DNA from: Hyphomonas sp.
GTDB taxonomy: Bacteria > Pseudomonadota > Alphaproteobacteria > Caulobacterales > Hyphomonadaceae
Assembly (NCBI GenBank): GCA_002700305.1
Contig: PACZ01000012.1
Location: 1-64,000, forward strand
Direction: 5' to 3'
Length of the DNA: 64,000 nucleotides
Under the pieces are notes generated by a model that was not told where the DNA came from, ran no database searches, and saw only the letters and a program-made list of their open reading frames with translations. Each line of letters opens with the position of its first letter. The first letter of the stretch is position 1. The position numbers and the translations under genes are program-made. Shown one piece after another: positions 1-8,262 of this stretch.

Positions 1-1035
1 GCGGAACAGCACCGTTTGTTTCCCGATACGCTCCAGGCGTTCGCCATTGGAGCTGAACGTTCCACTGATCGCTGTGTCCGCGACAGCCCATGCAAAGTCA
101 CTTCCCTCGAATTGCACGTCTATATTCGAGAAGTCGAGTTCGAGATCCGGAATGGTATCTTTTTCGGGCTCGACATGATTTTCGACAAGGTCGAGCAGGC
201 CAGTATTCTCGCCGCCTGACTCAAAGTACCGGGCGCCTGACCAGTCGAGAAAGTTCTGTCGGAACAGTTCGCCATCGCCGGTCTCCCAACCGGTTTCGAT
301 CGCGGCCATGATATCCAGGATCGCCTGTTCATCAGTCGAGACCGGTTTGGTGTCGTGATGGCCGTCGGAGTTGTCGTGTCCGGCGGGGACCGTGCCTGAC
401 ATTTCTCGATCAGCTGCACCGTCGGTATGGTCGTGATCATGTCCATCGCCGCTCGCCGATGATCCATCCATCGTGTCGGATGGAGGCGCTCCGTGAGCGT
501 CTTGATGATCGTCTGTTGAATTTACGGTGCCTTGGTCGCCATGACCGGCTCCGCCGCCATGATCATGATCGTGGCCTGGCCCGCTGGCTTCAGGAAGGGT
601 CTGCACGCCAAGTCCGTACTTGTAGACAATTGTGCCTCCCCACCACGCTGTAACCGTCAAAAGACCTGCCACCGCCAGGGCACTGATCGCAAATACCGGG
701 CCGGGCGACGAGGCCCTTCTCAGCCAGCGCCAACCGGCGAGGGCCAGTAATGCGAGGCCCGTGGGAACAGCCCAGTTGCGATGGGTTGTCATCGCTTCAT
801 GGGACGGCGCATCGTGAGCAACGCTGTAATAGGCCTGAAACCCGGCCGCGATGGTGGCCAGAACCGCCAAGGCAGCCAATGCCAGCATCCAGTCGGCGGC
901 CGGTCGAAGGCTGTCGCGCCAGCGGCCTGCAGGTACGAGGAGGCCAGCCACATATGCCAAGGCTGCAGATGTGCCGAGGGCATAGGTAAAATGCACCAGC
1001 ACGGGGTGAATATTGGGTTCTATGAAACCGCCCAT
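1..1035 (-). CDS. DUF2231-type membrane protein with His-rich linker and NTF2-like tail (partial)
   Basis: The reading frame is open from an ATG at 1035 to the window edge (345 codons, C-terminus missing). Residues 1-140 contain about four hydrophobic helices with conserved histidines (HPVLVHF near 10-16, THRNWA near 84-89), as in DUF2231 membrane proteins. Residues 155-229 form a linker very rich in His, Asp and Gly (HDHDH, HDHDH repeats), which probably binds metal. Residues 233-345 look like a soluble SnoaL/NTF2-type (DUF4440-like) domain. It starts 9 nt downstream of copB and is probably the last known gene of the copA-copB transcript. A role in copper handling at the membrane is inferred from context and the His-rich segment; the fusion architecture is unusual. 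Confidence 0.75.
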   Translation of the reverse strand, partial: MGGFIEPNIHPVLVHFTYALGTSAALAYVAGLLVPAGRWRDSLRPAADWMLALAALAVLATIAAGFQAYYSVAHDAPSHEAMTTHRNWAVPTGLALLALAGWRWLRRASSPGPVFAISALAVAGLLTVTAWWGGTIVYKYGLGVQTLPEASGPGHDHDHGGGAGHGDQGTVNSTDDHQDAHGAPPSDTMDGSSASGDGHDHDHTDGAADREMSGTVPAGHDNSDGHHDTKPVSTDEQAILDIMAAIETGWETGDGELFRQNFLDWSGARYFESGGENTGLLDLVENHVEPEKDTIPDLELDFSNIDVQFEGSDFAWAVADTAISGTFSSNGERLERIGKQTVLFR

Positions 1036-1044
1036 TTTGTTCTC

Positions 1045-1848
1045 CTAATACCAGGTCCGCAGGCCCACGAGAAAGACGATATCGTCGCCTTCACCGCCTG
1101 CGGCTTTGATCATGTCGCGTGTCTCACCGAAGGCGCTTTGCCATTCGACGCCGACATAAGGCGCAAACTCCCTCCTGATTTCATAACGAAGCCGCAAGCC
1201 GGCATCGAGTGTGCTAAGTCCCGCGCCCGTTTCCCTTTCCGGTATGTCCTGCGCGGAAAGATTTGCTTCGATCCGAGGCTGCAAGATCAACCGCTGGGTC
1301 AGGAGCAACTCATATTCAGCCTCGATGCGGGCCGTTACATCGCCTTTTTCACTGAGAAAGGCGGAAGCGTCGACTTCGAACCAGTAGGGCGCCAGACCAT
1401 TCAGTGCGACGACCCCATGCGCGAGACTATCCGGTTCGATGTCGTAGCGAACGCCCGCCTGAACATTCCAGAAAGGCGCAACCGCGCGGGAATAGAGCGC
1501 CTGGATCTCGGCATCATCCACGCCCTCTCCATTCAGAGAGGCGCGGCCCTCGCTCTTGAACCAGAGCTTGTTGATATCGCCCCCATACCAAGCCTGTCCG
1601 TTCCAGTACAAACTGTCGCCCTCGTCAGACATCTGAGCCTCGAGCTGGTTGAAGAGGATGTAGAAGCTCTTCTGGTCTCCGCCTTCCGCAAGAACGTCCC
1701 GGCGAGCGTCCGCCATTGCATCCTCGCCGTAGATGGCGTCGGCCTGATCCCAGGGCGGGGTTTGATTTGTGTCTTCCGCGAACGCGCTGCCGGTCGCGTA
1801 GAGCGCGAAGCCGAGGAGGAGAGGGGCTGCCAAATTCGGTTTCATCAT
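1045..1848 (-). CDS. copB: Copper resistance outer-membrane protein CopB
   Basis: A 267-residue protein with a signal peptide (residues 1-24, ending AFA) and a beta-rich body of CopB/PcoB type. It keeps the family pattern of alternating aromatic strands (YWNGQAWYGGD, LWFKSEGR, APYVGVEW) and ends in an aromatic residue (GLRTWY), as outer-membrane barrels do. CopB is thought to bind or sequester copper in the outer membrane together with CopA. The short N-terminus lacks the long Met-rich region seen in Pseudomonas CopB. Its start overlaps the end of copA by 4 nt, so the two are translationally coupled. Confidence 0.9.
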   Translation of the reverse strand: MMKPNLAAPLLLGFALYATGSAFAEDTNQTPPWDQADAIYGEDAMADARRDVLAEGGDQKSFYILFNQLEAQMSDEGDSLYWNGQAWYGGDINKLWFKSEGRASLNGEGVDDAEIQALYSRAVAPFWNVQAGVRYDIEPDSLAHGVVALNGLAPYWFEVDASAFLSEKGDVTARIEAEYELLLTQRLILQPRIEANLSAQDIPERETGAGLSTLDAGLRLRYEIRREFAPYVGVEWQSAFGETRDMIKAAGGEGDDIVFLVGLRTWY

Positions 1849-3686
1849 GATTTTCCCTCCCCATGGTTCATGCCGTGATGGTCCATGGGCATATTCATCT
1901 GACCTGCCGGCATTTTTTCAGCTGGTGTCGTATCGTCTGCTGGCGGAATGACGCTGACGACCTGCATCATGCCAGCGTGCATGTGGTAAAGCAGATGGCA
2001 GTGGAACGCCCAGTCACCGACATGTTCTGCGGTGATGTCGACGCTGACCCTGTCTGCAGGCTTGACCGTTACTGTGTGCTTGCGCGGCATGTGATGACCA
2101 CCGCCATTCACGAGATCGAAAAACATGCCGTGCAAATGGATCGGATGTGGCATCATTGTATCGTTTACGAGCGTCAGGCGAACACGTTCACCCTCGTAGA
2201 ACTTGATTGACTCGGTTACCTCGGAGAATTTTACACCGTCGAACGACCACATGTAGCGTTCCATGTTCGACGTCAGATGAATGACAATTTCGCGGCCAGG
2301 CGGGCGATGGTCCTCATTCATGTCGAGCGCGCGAAGCTGGTTATAGGTGAGCGTGCGGTGGGGGACATCATCAAGCCCGAGACCGGGTTCGCCCAAGCGG
2401 CTCATCGTCATGCCTGATACTTTTGCGACACCGGGGCCGCGCTCTATATCTGCTTCAATCTTGACGGGCTGGACCGCCGGACCATGAGGATCGGGCATCA
2501 TCGACATGGCACCCATGTCGTGGCCTTTCATGTCGTCCCCGGCCGTCGCGGTGTCCGGACCATGATCCATTCTCCCCATGCCTGACATGCCCGCCATGTC
2601 TCCATGGGCCATTCCCATGTCCCGCATGGTCAGCATCGGCACAGCTCGAAGCGCAGGCGCATCGACCCGCATACCGGCACGCGGGCCGAGCGTGGCGACG
2701 GCCTGGCCGGAGCGGTCGATCGATTCGGCAACAAAGGCGTAGGCGCGCGCTTCGGTCGGCGCGATGATGACATCATACGTCTCGGCCACGCCCATCTGGA
2801 ACTCGTCGGTCTCAACCGGCTGGACATTCAGACCGTCGGCCTGGACCACCGTCATCGGCAAGCCCGGGAGGCGGACATTGAAGAGGGTCATGGCGGAGGC
2901 GTTGATAATGCGCAGGCGAACCCGCTCGCCCGGCTGGAAGACCATATTGAAATTATCGGCCGTCGAATGGCCATTGATCAGGTAGGTGTAGGTTTCGCCG
3001 GTCACGTCTGCGAGATCGCGCGGGCTCATTCGCATCTGCCCCCACATGCCGCCAAGTCCGGTTGGGTTCGACAGGGTCGGGCGGTTGAAATTCAGGCTCT
3101 CGGCATTCTTCTTGAGCTTGTCGAAGATCCGGTGCGGATGCGTGAAACTCCAGTCGCTGAGGACGAGAACATATTCCCGGTCATAAGCCACTGGGTCTGT
3201 ACCTGCCGGATCTATGACGATCGGACCGTAATGGCCGAGTTGTTCCTGCAGACCAGAATGGGAGTGATACCAGTAAGTGCCATTTTGCGGCACCTTGAAC
3301 TGATATTTGAACGTTTCGCCCGGTTTGATGCCCGGGAAGCTGACGCCCGGCACGCCGTCCATATGGAAGGGGACAAGCAGTCCGTGCCAATGGATCGAAG
3401 TGTCTTCGGCAAGCCGGTTGGTGACGTTCATTGTAACGTCATCGCCCTCGCGCAACCGCAAGAGCGGACCGGGAAGTGTGCCATTGATTCCGGTTGCCAT
3501 ACCGACTTTGCCGTTGAGCCTGACCGGGAACTGCCCGATTTCGAGGTCGAAGCGCGTGCCCGAAAGTGAGGGCACACCAAGGTTTCCGTTGCTGGAAGAT
3601 TTTGCCCAAGCGGGCAGGAGGCTGCTTGCCCCCCAGGCTGCGCCGGTGCCGAGCACCGTCTGCAGCATATGTCGTCTGTTCAACAT
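1845..3686 (-). CDS. copA: Multicopper oxidase CopA (copper resistance)
   Basis: A 613-residue periplasmic multicopper oxidase. The N-terminus has a twin-arginine-type signal (RRHMLQT, then a hydrophobic stretch ending PAWA). Copper ligand motifs are visible: HWHG near residue 100, HSHSG near 142, HPIHLHG near 518 and the type-1 site HCHLLYHMHAGMM near 563. A central Met/His-rich insert (repeats such as MGMAHGDMAGMSG) resembles the copper-loading segment of CopA/PcoA. It oxidises Cu(I) to Cu(II) and binds excess copper in the periplasm. It is the upstream partner of copB, and its start lies 58 nt after the stop of the small exported protein at 3745-4131. Confidence 0.95.
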   Translation of the reverse strand: MLNRRHMLQTVLGTGAAWGASSLLPAWAKSSSNGNLGVPSLSGTRFDLEIGQFPVRLNGKVGMATGINGTLPGPLLRLREGDDVTMNVTNRLAEDTSIHWHGLLVPFHMDGVPGVSFPGIKPGETFKYQFKVPQNGTYWYHSHSGLQEQLGHYGPIVIDPAGTDPVAYDREYVLVLSDWSFTHPHRIFDKLKKNAESLNFNRPTLSNPTGLGGMWGQMRMSPRDLADVTGETYTYLINGHSTADNFNMVFQPGERVRLRIINASAMTLFNVRLPGLPMTVVQADGLNVQPVETDEFQMGVAETYDVIIAPTEARAYAFVAESIDRSGQAVATLGPRAGMRVDAPALRAVPMLTMRDMGMAHGDMAGMSGMGRMDHGPDTATAGDDMKGHDMGAMSMMPDPHGPAVQPVKIEADIERGPGVAKVSGMTMSRLGEPGLGLDDVPHRTLTYNQLRALDMNEDHRPPGREIVIHLTSNMERYMWSFDGVKFSEVTESIKFYEGERVRLTLVNDTMMPHPIHLHGMFFDLVNGGGHHMPRKHTVTVKPADRVSVDITAEHVGDWAFHCHLLYHMHAGMMQVVSVIPPADDTTPAEKMPAGQMNMPMDHHGMNHGEGKS

Positions 3687-3744
3687 AATCGTCTCCGTGA
3701 GGTGAATTTATGCAATCGGGCTGCTAATGCAGCGACGCACGAAA

Positions 3745-4131
3745 TCAGCTCAGGGAACGCACCTTTAATGTGACTGGCGTTTGTTGCAGCAGGTAACTTC
3801 GGACCTCAGGCCAGGGCGTGCGGACATTGACGACGCGCTTCCATGCGTGTTGCCATGAGGGTGTAGCAAGCCCGATGGGCGTCGTATCGCCTAATACGTG
3901 CTGGACCGGGTTCGCCGTCTTGTCGGCTTGGGCGACCGTTGCTGTCTGAACCTTGCAGTGATCAGTCTCATCATCGCAGGGCGCCTCAGGCCCATCGGCG
4001 GGCGCCTGGTGAGAATGAGCGGTGAACTCGGTTGCCATGCTGTTCGTCGCCGACATATCGACGGGACACGCGCAGAGCACCTGCGACAGGCTGAAAAATA
4101 CCGTCACGAGAGTTGCGACAACAAAGTTCAT
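3745..4131 (-). CDS. Small exported Cys/His-containing protein, first gene of the copper cluster
   Basis: About 128 residues from the ATG at 4131 (a GTG at 4140 is an alternative start). A signal peptide ending near ACP precedes a polar region with several Cys and His (CPVDMS, HSHQAP, CDDETDHC). I do not recognise a family; small proteins of this kind often lead alphaproteobacterial copA-copB operons, and a periplasmic metal-binding role is inferred only from the residues and the neighbours. The start lies directly downstream of the palindrome at 4145-4157. The C-terminal half (WQHAWKRVVNV) is not obviously metal-related. Confidence 0.65.
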   Translation of the reverse strand: MNFVVATLVTVFFSLSQVLCACPVDMSATNSMATEFTAHSHQAPADGPEAPCDDETDHCKVQTATVAQADKTANPVQHVLGDTTPIGLATPSWQHAWKRVVNVRTPWPEVRSYLLQQTPVTLKVRSLS

Positions 4132-4144
4132 GACTACCACTTAT

Positions 4145-4157
4145 ACCCCATAGGGGT
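4145..4157. promoter_or_regulatory. Perfect palindrome upstream of the copper cluster, CsoR-like operator candidate
   Basis: ACCCC-ATA-GGGGT is a perfect inverted repeat 13 nt before the first ATG of the minus-strand copper genes. On the minus strand it sits between a TTGATT-like -35 and a TATAAG-like -10 (15-nt spacing). G/C runs around an A/T core flanked by TA resemble operators of the CsoR/RcnR copper-sensor family. No regulator gene is present in the window, so the family assignment is inference. Confidence 0.5.
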
Positions 4158-4158
4158 T

Positions 4159-4748
4159 TAAATCAAGAAAGAACCTCTGAGCACTCAAGGTTTGTCGTAA
4201 CGGAGCAGGATCAACCCAGACCCGCGGGTCAGTCCCGAGCGAAAAGTTGCATGGCTACGCTCCAGCGCGAATTTGAACGGCCAGCAAATCATGTTAGCGA
4301 TGCGAATGTCGCTGATAGGCAGCGTCGAACTTTGACAACACGAAAGGGCTGCACCACAGTTTGCACTACAAATTGCAAACAATCTGCACAACAAGCGAAG
4401 TTTCGAGCGCCATAGTGCGTTGAATTAATTTAATTTCAAGCACGATTACCGGGCGCGTCACTCGCGGTTCGGAATCCATTGTCGGCTCTTGGCGAAAGGG
4501 CAACCTGGTTTCGCTGCGTACGAGCTTCAATTCATAAATAAATTGGACCCCAGACCCTTTTGTTTAGTACGGATTGTGCCATTCCGGTGATTAAGAGACC
4601 TGCTTCCTCATTCTATAAAACATCGTAAAATCAATATCTTGCACCTGTGTCGAGAGTATTTATTGTCTTTGTTGTGCATGACTTTTTAATAAGAAATGTT
4701 GCATAATATGGAGCATGACCCCTATATTGTGGGTGATGGAGACAGAAC
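4159..4748. other. Intergenic region between copper cluster and toxin-antitoxin pair
   Basis: 590 nt without a convincing gene. It is visibly more AT-rich than its surroundings from about 4400. Short open frames are present but lack codon bias, ribosome-binding sites or recognisable motifs. The last 80 nt carry AT-rich hexamers (GCATAATATG near 4702) that could serve as the promoter of the downstream pair; no clear operator is seen. Confidence 0.5.
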
Positions 4749-5342
4749 ATGACCGCGCTTGCAAAACTAAAAAGGAAATTGCGCCCCGGACAGGTGTACC
4801 GGCGCAAGGAGCTTGCGACCTGGTCAAACGCTGTCGATCGACATGTTGGACAGCTGCTTGACGAAGGACGCCTCGAAAAGGTTGGGGCAGGGCTCTATAT
4901 GGCTCCGAAGAAAACGCGGTTCGGGCAGGCACCCGCCAAGCCGGAGAAGCTGGTTGAGTCATTCCTGGGGGATGATCGGTTTCTTATGGTTTCGCCAAAC
5001 GCCTATAACAGCCTCGAATTGGGAACGACGCAGCTCTACAATGAGCCGGTAGTTTATAATCGCAAACGGCACGGCCATTTCGAGCTGGATGGCCGACGCT
5101 ATGACTTCCGCATGCGGACCTCTGTTCCTTCAAACCTCAGCGAAGAATTCCTCCTGGTGGATCTGTTGCACAACCTCGATCGGCTTCCCGAGGAAAAGGC
5201 AGCAGTGCTTCCCAAGGCACTTAGGCGTGCGCGACGTATGGACCGCGCGCGACTGTCACGTGCGGTGAAGGATTTCGGATCGGCGCGGGCTGCAAGGCTC
5301 CTCAAGCCTGTATTGAACCCTGATCAGGCAACCGCCGCGTGA
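4749..5342 (+). CDS. AbiEi/DUF6088-type antitoxin of a type IV toxin-antitoxin pair
   Basis: A 197-residue protein with an N-terminal winged-helix segment (about residues 10-55, VYRRKELATWSNAVDRHVGQ then LEKVGAGLY), as in AbiEi-like transcriptional antitoxins, followed by a C-terminal domain of the DUF6088 type (FLMVSPNAYNSLELG, then VLPKALRRARRMDRARL). These antitoxins repress their own operon and counteract the toxin without binding it. The stop codon overlaps the GTG start of the next gene by 4 nt, the usual coupling in these pairs. It lies in an AT-richer patch, consistent with acquisition. ATG start with GGAGACAG just upstream. Confidence 0.8.
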   Translation: MTALAKLKRKLRPGQVYRRKELATWSNAVDRHVGQLLDEGRLEKVGAGLYMAPKKTRFGQAPAKPEKLVESFLGDDRFLMVSPNAYNSLELGTTQLYNEPVVYNRKRHGHFELDGRRYDFRMRTSVPSNLSEEFLLVDLLHNLDRLPEEKAAVLPKALRRARRMDRARLSRAVKDFGSARAARLLKPVLNPDQATAA

Positions 5343-6280
5343 CCCTCCTGCACGCACTGCCTGATTTTGCCGACCTCATCGCTGTTGCTGCGCGAAACAA
5401 CACTATCGATCCGGGCCTCATCGAAAAAGACTACTGGTTGATGCACTGCCTCTGGGGACTGCAGCAGCTTGACTATAAGTTTGAGCTGAAAGGCGGAACT
5501 TCGCTGTCAAAGGGATACGGCCTCATCGACCGTTTTTCGGAAGACATCGACATCCTGATCCACCCAGAGACCGACCTCCAGTATGGCCCAAACCACAACA
5601 AGCCTGCGCAGGTAAAGGCGCGTCTCGAATTCTTCAACGGTCTGGCCGAAGCCATCAAAATTCCTGGCATTATCGAAGTGGTCCGCGACGAAGAGTTCGA
5701 CGACACACGCCACTATCGCGGCGCAGGCATTCGATTGAAGTATGAGTCGGTGAATCCACTGCCAGAAGGGCTGAAGGCAGGCATCCTGCTCGAAGTCGGG
5801 TTCGACCAGGTGGCGCCGAACCGGCCATGTACGATTTCGTCCTGGGCTTACGAACTTGCAGTCGAGAGTGGGATTGCAGACCTGACCGACACCCGCGCGG
5901 TCGATGTGCCTTGCTATGAGCCGGGCTATACTTTTGTCGAAAAGCTCCAGACCATCTCAACGAAATTCCGAAAGCAGCAGGCGGACGGCGACATGCCTGT
6001 CAATTTCATGCGCCACTATTATGACGTGTACTGCCTGCTCGCTGACGCCTCAGTGAAAGAGTTCATCGGAACAGACGCGTACAAGGACCACAAGGCCAAA
6101 AGGTTCCGCAAGGCAGATGAACCGGACCTCACCAGGAACGAAGCCTTTCTGTTGAGCGACGCAGAAACGCGAAAGGCGTACGCGGACGCTTATGCGAAGT
6201 CACGAGCGCTTTACTACAGGGAGCCTGCACTCTTTGACGATATTCTGGCACGCATCAGCCGGCGCCTGCCGGAACTTTGA
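5339..6280 (+). CDS. AbiEii/AbiGii-family nucleotidyltransferase toxin
   Basis: A 313-residue protein with the signature of the AbiEii toxin family: IEKDYW near residue 28, the nucleotidyltransferase motif GGTSLSKGYG followed by RFSEDIDI (about 52-71), and a later EKLQTISTKF helix. AbiEii members are nucleotidyltransferases that arrest growth, classically in phage abortive infection; the homologous MenT toxins modify tRNA. The GTG start lies inside the stop of the antitoxin gene. The pair forms a complete two-gene cassette with no visible damage. Actual phage-defence activity cannot be read from the sequence. Confidence 0.88.
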   Translation: MTLLHALPDFADLIAVAARNNTIDPGLIEKDYWLMHCLWGLQQLDYKFELKGGTSLSKGYGLIDRFSEDIDILIHPETDLQYGPNHNKPAQVKARLEFFNGLAEAIKIPGIIEVVRDEEFDDTRHYRGAGIRLKYESVNPLPEGLKAGILLEVGFDQVAPNRPCTISSWAYELAVESGIADLTDTRAVDVPCYEPGYTFVEKLQTISTKFRKQQADGDMPVNFMRHYYDVYCLLADASVKEFIGTDAYKDHKAKRFRKADEPDLTRNEAFLLSDAETRKAYADAYAKSRALYYREPALFDDILARISRRLPEL

Positions 6281-6347
6281 ATGATCGTTGCTCGCAGGGA
6301 AATCTCTAACCCTCTGAAATAAAAGGAATTACCAGCTTACTCTTTTG

Positions 6348-6371
6348 TTGGGTGCGCCCTCCCGCACCCAA
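6348..6371 (+). repeat. Perfect 9-bp hairpin just upstream of a terminator
   Basis: TTGGGTGCG, loop CCCTCC, CGCACCCAA. It is followed after 2 nt by a second hairpin with a T-run, so the two stems stand in tandem downstream of the toxin gene. It may be the end of a small transcript or a double terminator. Confidence 0.6.
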
Positions 6372-6373
6372 TC

Positions 6374-6410
6374 AGCCCCTGATTTCCTCACGGATTTCAG
6401 GGGCTTTTTT
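6374..6410 (+). terminator. Rho-independent terminator after the toxin gene
   Basis: AGCCCCTGA pairs perfectly with TCAGGGGCT (14-nt loop) and is followed by a run of six T. It ends plus-strand transcription from the toxin-antitoxin pair before the convergent B12 operon. Confidence 0.85.
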
Positions 6411-6518
6411 GCGTTTTGGGACTGGAGTGCAAGGCATGAGAAAGGCATGAGAGCGGCTGCCAGCGCATTCACTCAGGAAAGTCCGCCTGCTGAATACTCC
6501 CGAAAGCCTGACCACTTC

Positions 6519-7280
6519 TCAAAATGTGCCTTCGATTTCCACAGCGCGGCCGGATACAGTTGCACGCACGCCGTAAATATCGGCAAGCCGCTCTGGCGTA
6601 AGCGTTTCTTCCGGCGAGCCGTCCGCGACGATACGGGAGTCTTTCATCCACACGATCCGTGTCGCGTAGCGGGCGGCGAGTGAGATGTCGTGCAGCACAA
6701 CGAGGGCGCCGCATCCGCCATCTACATAGTCCCTGACAATATCCATGATCCGGAACTGGTGCCGGGGATCGAGCGCAGCTACAGGCTCGTCCGCCACCAG
6801 CAGCGGAGCATCCGCTGCAAAGGCGCGGGCACAATGAACGCGGGCAAGTTCGCCGCCTGACAATGTGTCCGTCTGCCTGTCGCTCAGGTCTGTCAGGTCG
6901 CATCGCGCTATCGCCTGGTCGACAGCGCCAGCGTCTTCCGCGCTCAGTCGGCCCGGCGCAGCACCATAAGCGTAGCGCCCGAGGGCGACGACATCGCGGA
7001 CCGTATTAGGCCAGGCCAGCGGACGTTGCTGGGGCAGGTAGGCCACGCGGCGGGCGCGCTCGATGGGGGAGAGTTTCCCGCTGTCGGATCCATCAAGCGT
7101 CGCGAGACCCGCAGAGCGTTTCTCCAGACCGAGGGCTGCCTTCAGCAGGCTGGTCTTGCCGGCACCATTGGGGCCGAGCAGAGCGACGAGCTCTCCCGGG
7201 ACAAGCCGGAGGCTGGCATCGCTCACCAGTGTGGTGGGGCCCGCCTTGACTGAGAGGTTTTGGGTCAGGAGTTCAGCCAT
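6519..7280 (-). CDS. btuD: Vitamin B12 ABC transporter, ATP-binding protein BtuD
   Basis: About 253 residues from the ATG at 7280, which overlaps the end of the permease gene by 8 nt; an upstream in-frame ATG at 7328 lies inside btuC and is unlikely. ABC motifs: Walker A GPNGAGKTS, Q-loop PQQRPLAW, signature LSGGELARVHCARA, Walker B LLVADEPVAALD and switch His in VVLHD. It matches the FecE/BtuD class of importer ATPases. Cytoplasmic, powers cobalamin transport by BtuC. It is the last gene of the riboswitch-controlled btuBFCD operon, so the substrate assignment rests on context. Confidence 0.9.
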   Translation of the reverse strand: MAELLTQNLSVKAGPTTLVSDASLRLVPGELVALLGPNGAGKTSLLKAALGLEKRSAGLATLDGSDSGKLSPIERARRVAYLPQQRPLAWPNTVRDVVALGRYAYGAAPGRLSAEDAGAVDQAIARCDLTDLSDRQTDTLSGGELARVHCARAFAADAPLLVADEPVAALDPRHQFRIMDIVRDYVDGGCGALVVLHDISLAARYATRIVWMKDSRIVADGSPEETLTPERLADIYGVRATVSGRAVEIEGTF

Positions 7281-8262
7281 TGAGCGCGCGCCTCCGCATG
7301 GCAATCCAGATGAAGGCCGGGGCGCCAATCAGGGCTGCAACAACGCCAAGCTTCAGCTCGTTCGTCGTCGGCAGGATCCGCACGCCAATGTCCGCGACGA
7401 CGAGGAACAGCCCGGCCAGCAGGGCCGATGGGACGAGTGAGCGGGCCGGATCATGTTTCACGAACGGCCGGACAATGTGAGGCGCTACAATGCCGACAAA
7501 ACCGATTGCCCCGGCCAGAGCGACAGAGCCGCCGGTCGCCAGGCCTGCGCCGAGAACGGTCAGGATGCGTTGTTTACGGAGATCCAGGCCGATGCCGCTG
7601 GCGGCTTCCTCACCCAGTGTCAGGGCCGACAGTCCGCGCCGAGATACCATCAGGATAGCGCCACCGGCGAAGATGAACGGCGCAGCCAGTGCGAGGTCTT
7701 CAAAACTGCGATTGGCAACGGAGCCCAGCATCCAGTTGATCATGTCAGACAGGGAAAACGGATTGGGTGCGAGATTCATGAGAAGGCTCATCGCCGCGCC
7801 GGCAAAGCTGGACAGGCCGACACCGATCAGAATCAGTGTGACAACAGAGCGGGTGCGGATTGCTGCGAGCGCGATCAGTGCCGTTGCCGCCAGCGCCCCG
7901 AGGATGGCGGCGACAGGCAGGGCCCAGGGAGCGAGTGCTGTCAGCCCATAATAAAGAGAGAAGGTTGCGAAGAGCGAGGCTGAGGCTGAAACCCCCAGCA
8001 CGCCCGGTTCTGCGAGTGGGTTCCTTAAAAGGCCCTGCAGCGCCGCGCCGCTGATGCCGAGCGCTGCGCCGGTCAGATAGGCTGCCAGCGCGCGGGGCAG
8101 GCGGATCTGCCAGATGACAAGACGGTCGCCAGCGTCAGCGCCGCCAAAAAAGGCCGCAAGCACCCGGTCTGCCGGCATCGGGGTTGACCCAAGCAGGCAA
8201 GCGGCAAAGACCGCGCATACGGAAGCGGCGATCAGGCCGGGGATCAGCAGGCGTCCTGTCAC
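7273..8262 (-). CDS. btuC: Vitamin B12 ABC transporter, permease BtuC
   Basis: A 329-residue FecCD/BtuC-type permease with roughly ten hydrophobic helices. Typical motifs: RLPRALAAYLTGAALGISGA, LRNPLAEPGVLGVSAS, GFVGIVAPHIVRPFVKHD (the ATPase-coupling region) and the C-terminal IGAPAFIWI. It forms the inner-membrane channel for cobalamin with BtuD. The start overlaps the stop of btuF by 4 nt. Confidence 0.92.
   Translation of the reverse strand: MTGRLLIPGLIAASVCAVFAACLLGSTPMPADRVLAAFFGGADAGDRLVIWQIRLPRALAAYLTGAALGISGAALQGLLRNPLAEPGVLGVSASASLFATFSLYYGLTALAPWALPVAAILGALAATALIALAAIRTRSVVTLILIGVGLSSFAGAAMSLLMNLAPNPFSLSDMINWMLGSVANRSFEDLALAAPFIFAGGAILMVSRRGLSALTLGEEAASGIGLDLRKQRILTVLGAGLATGGSVALAGAIGFVGIVAPHIVRPFVKHDPARSLVPSALLAGLFLVVADIGVRILPTTNELKLGVVAALIGAPAFIWIAMRRRALNG

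Noticed and set aside
4185-4394. A 69-codon Cys-rich open frame on the minus strand
   Set aside because: No ribosome-binding site, no codon bias and no recognisable motif; the region looks intergenic.
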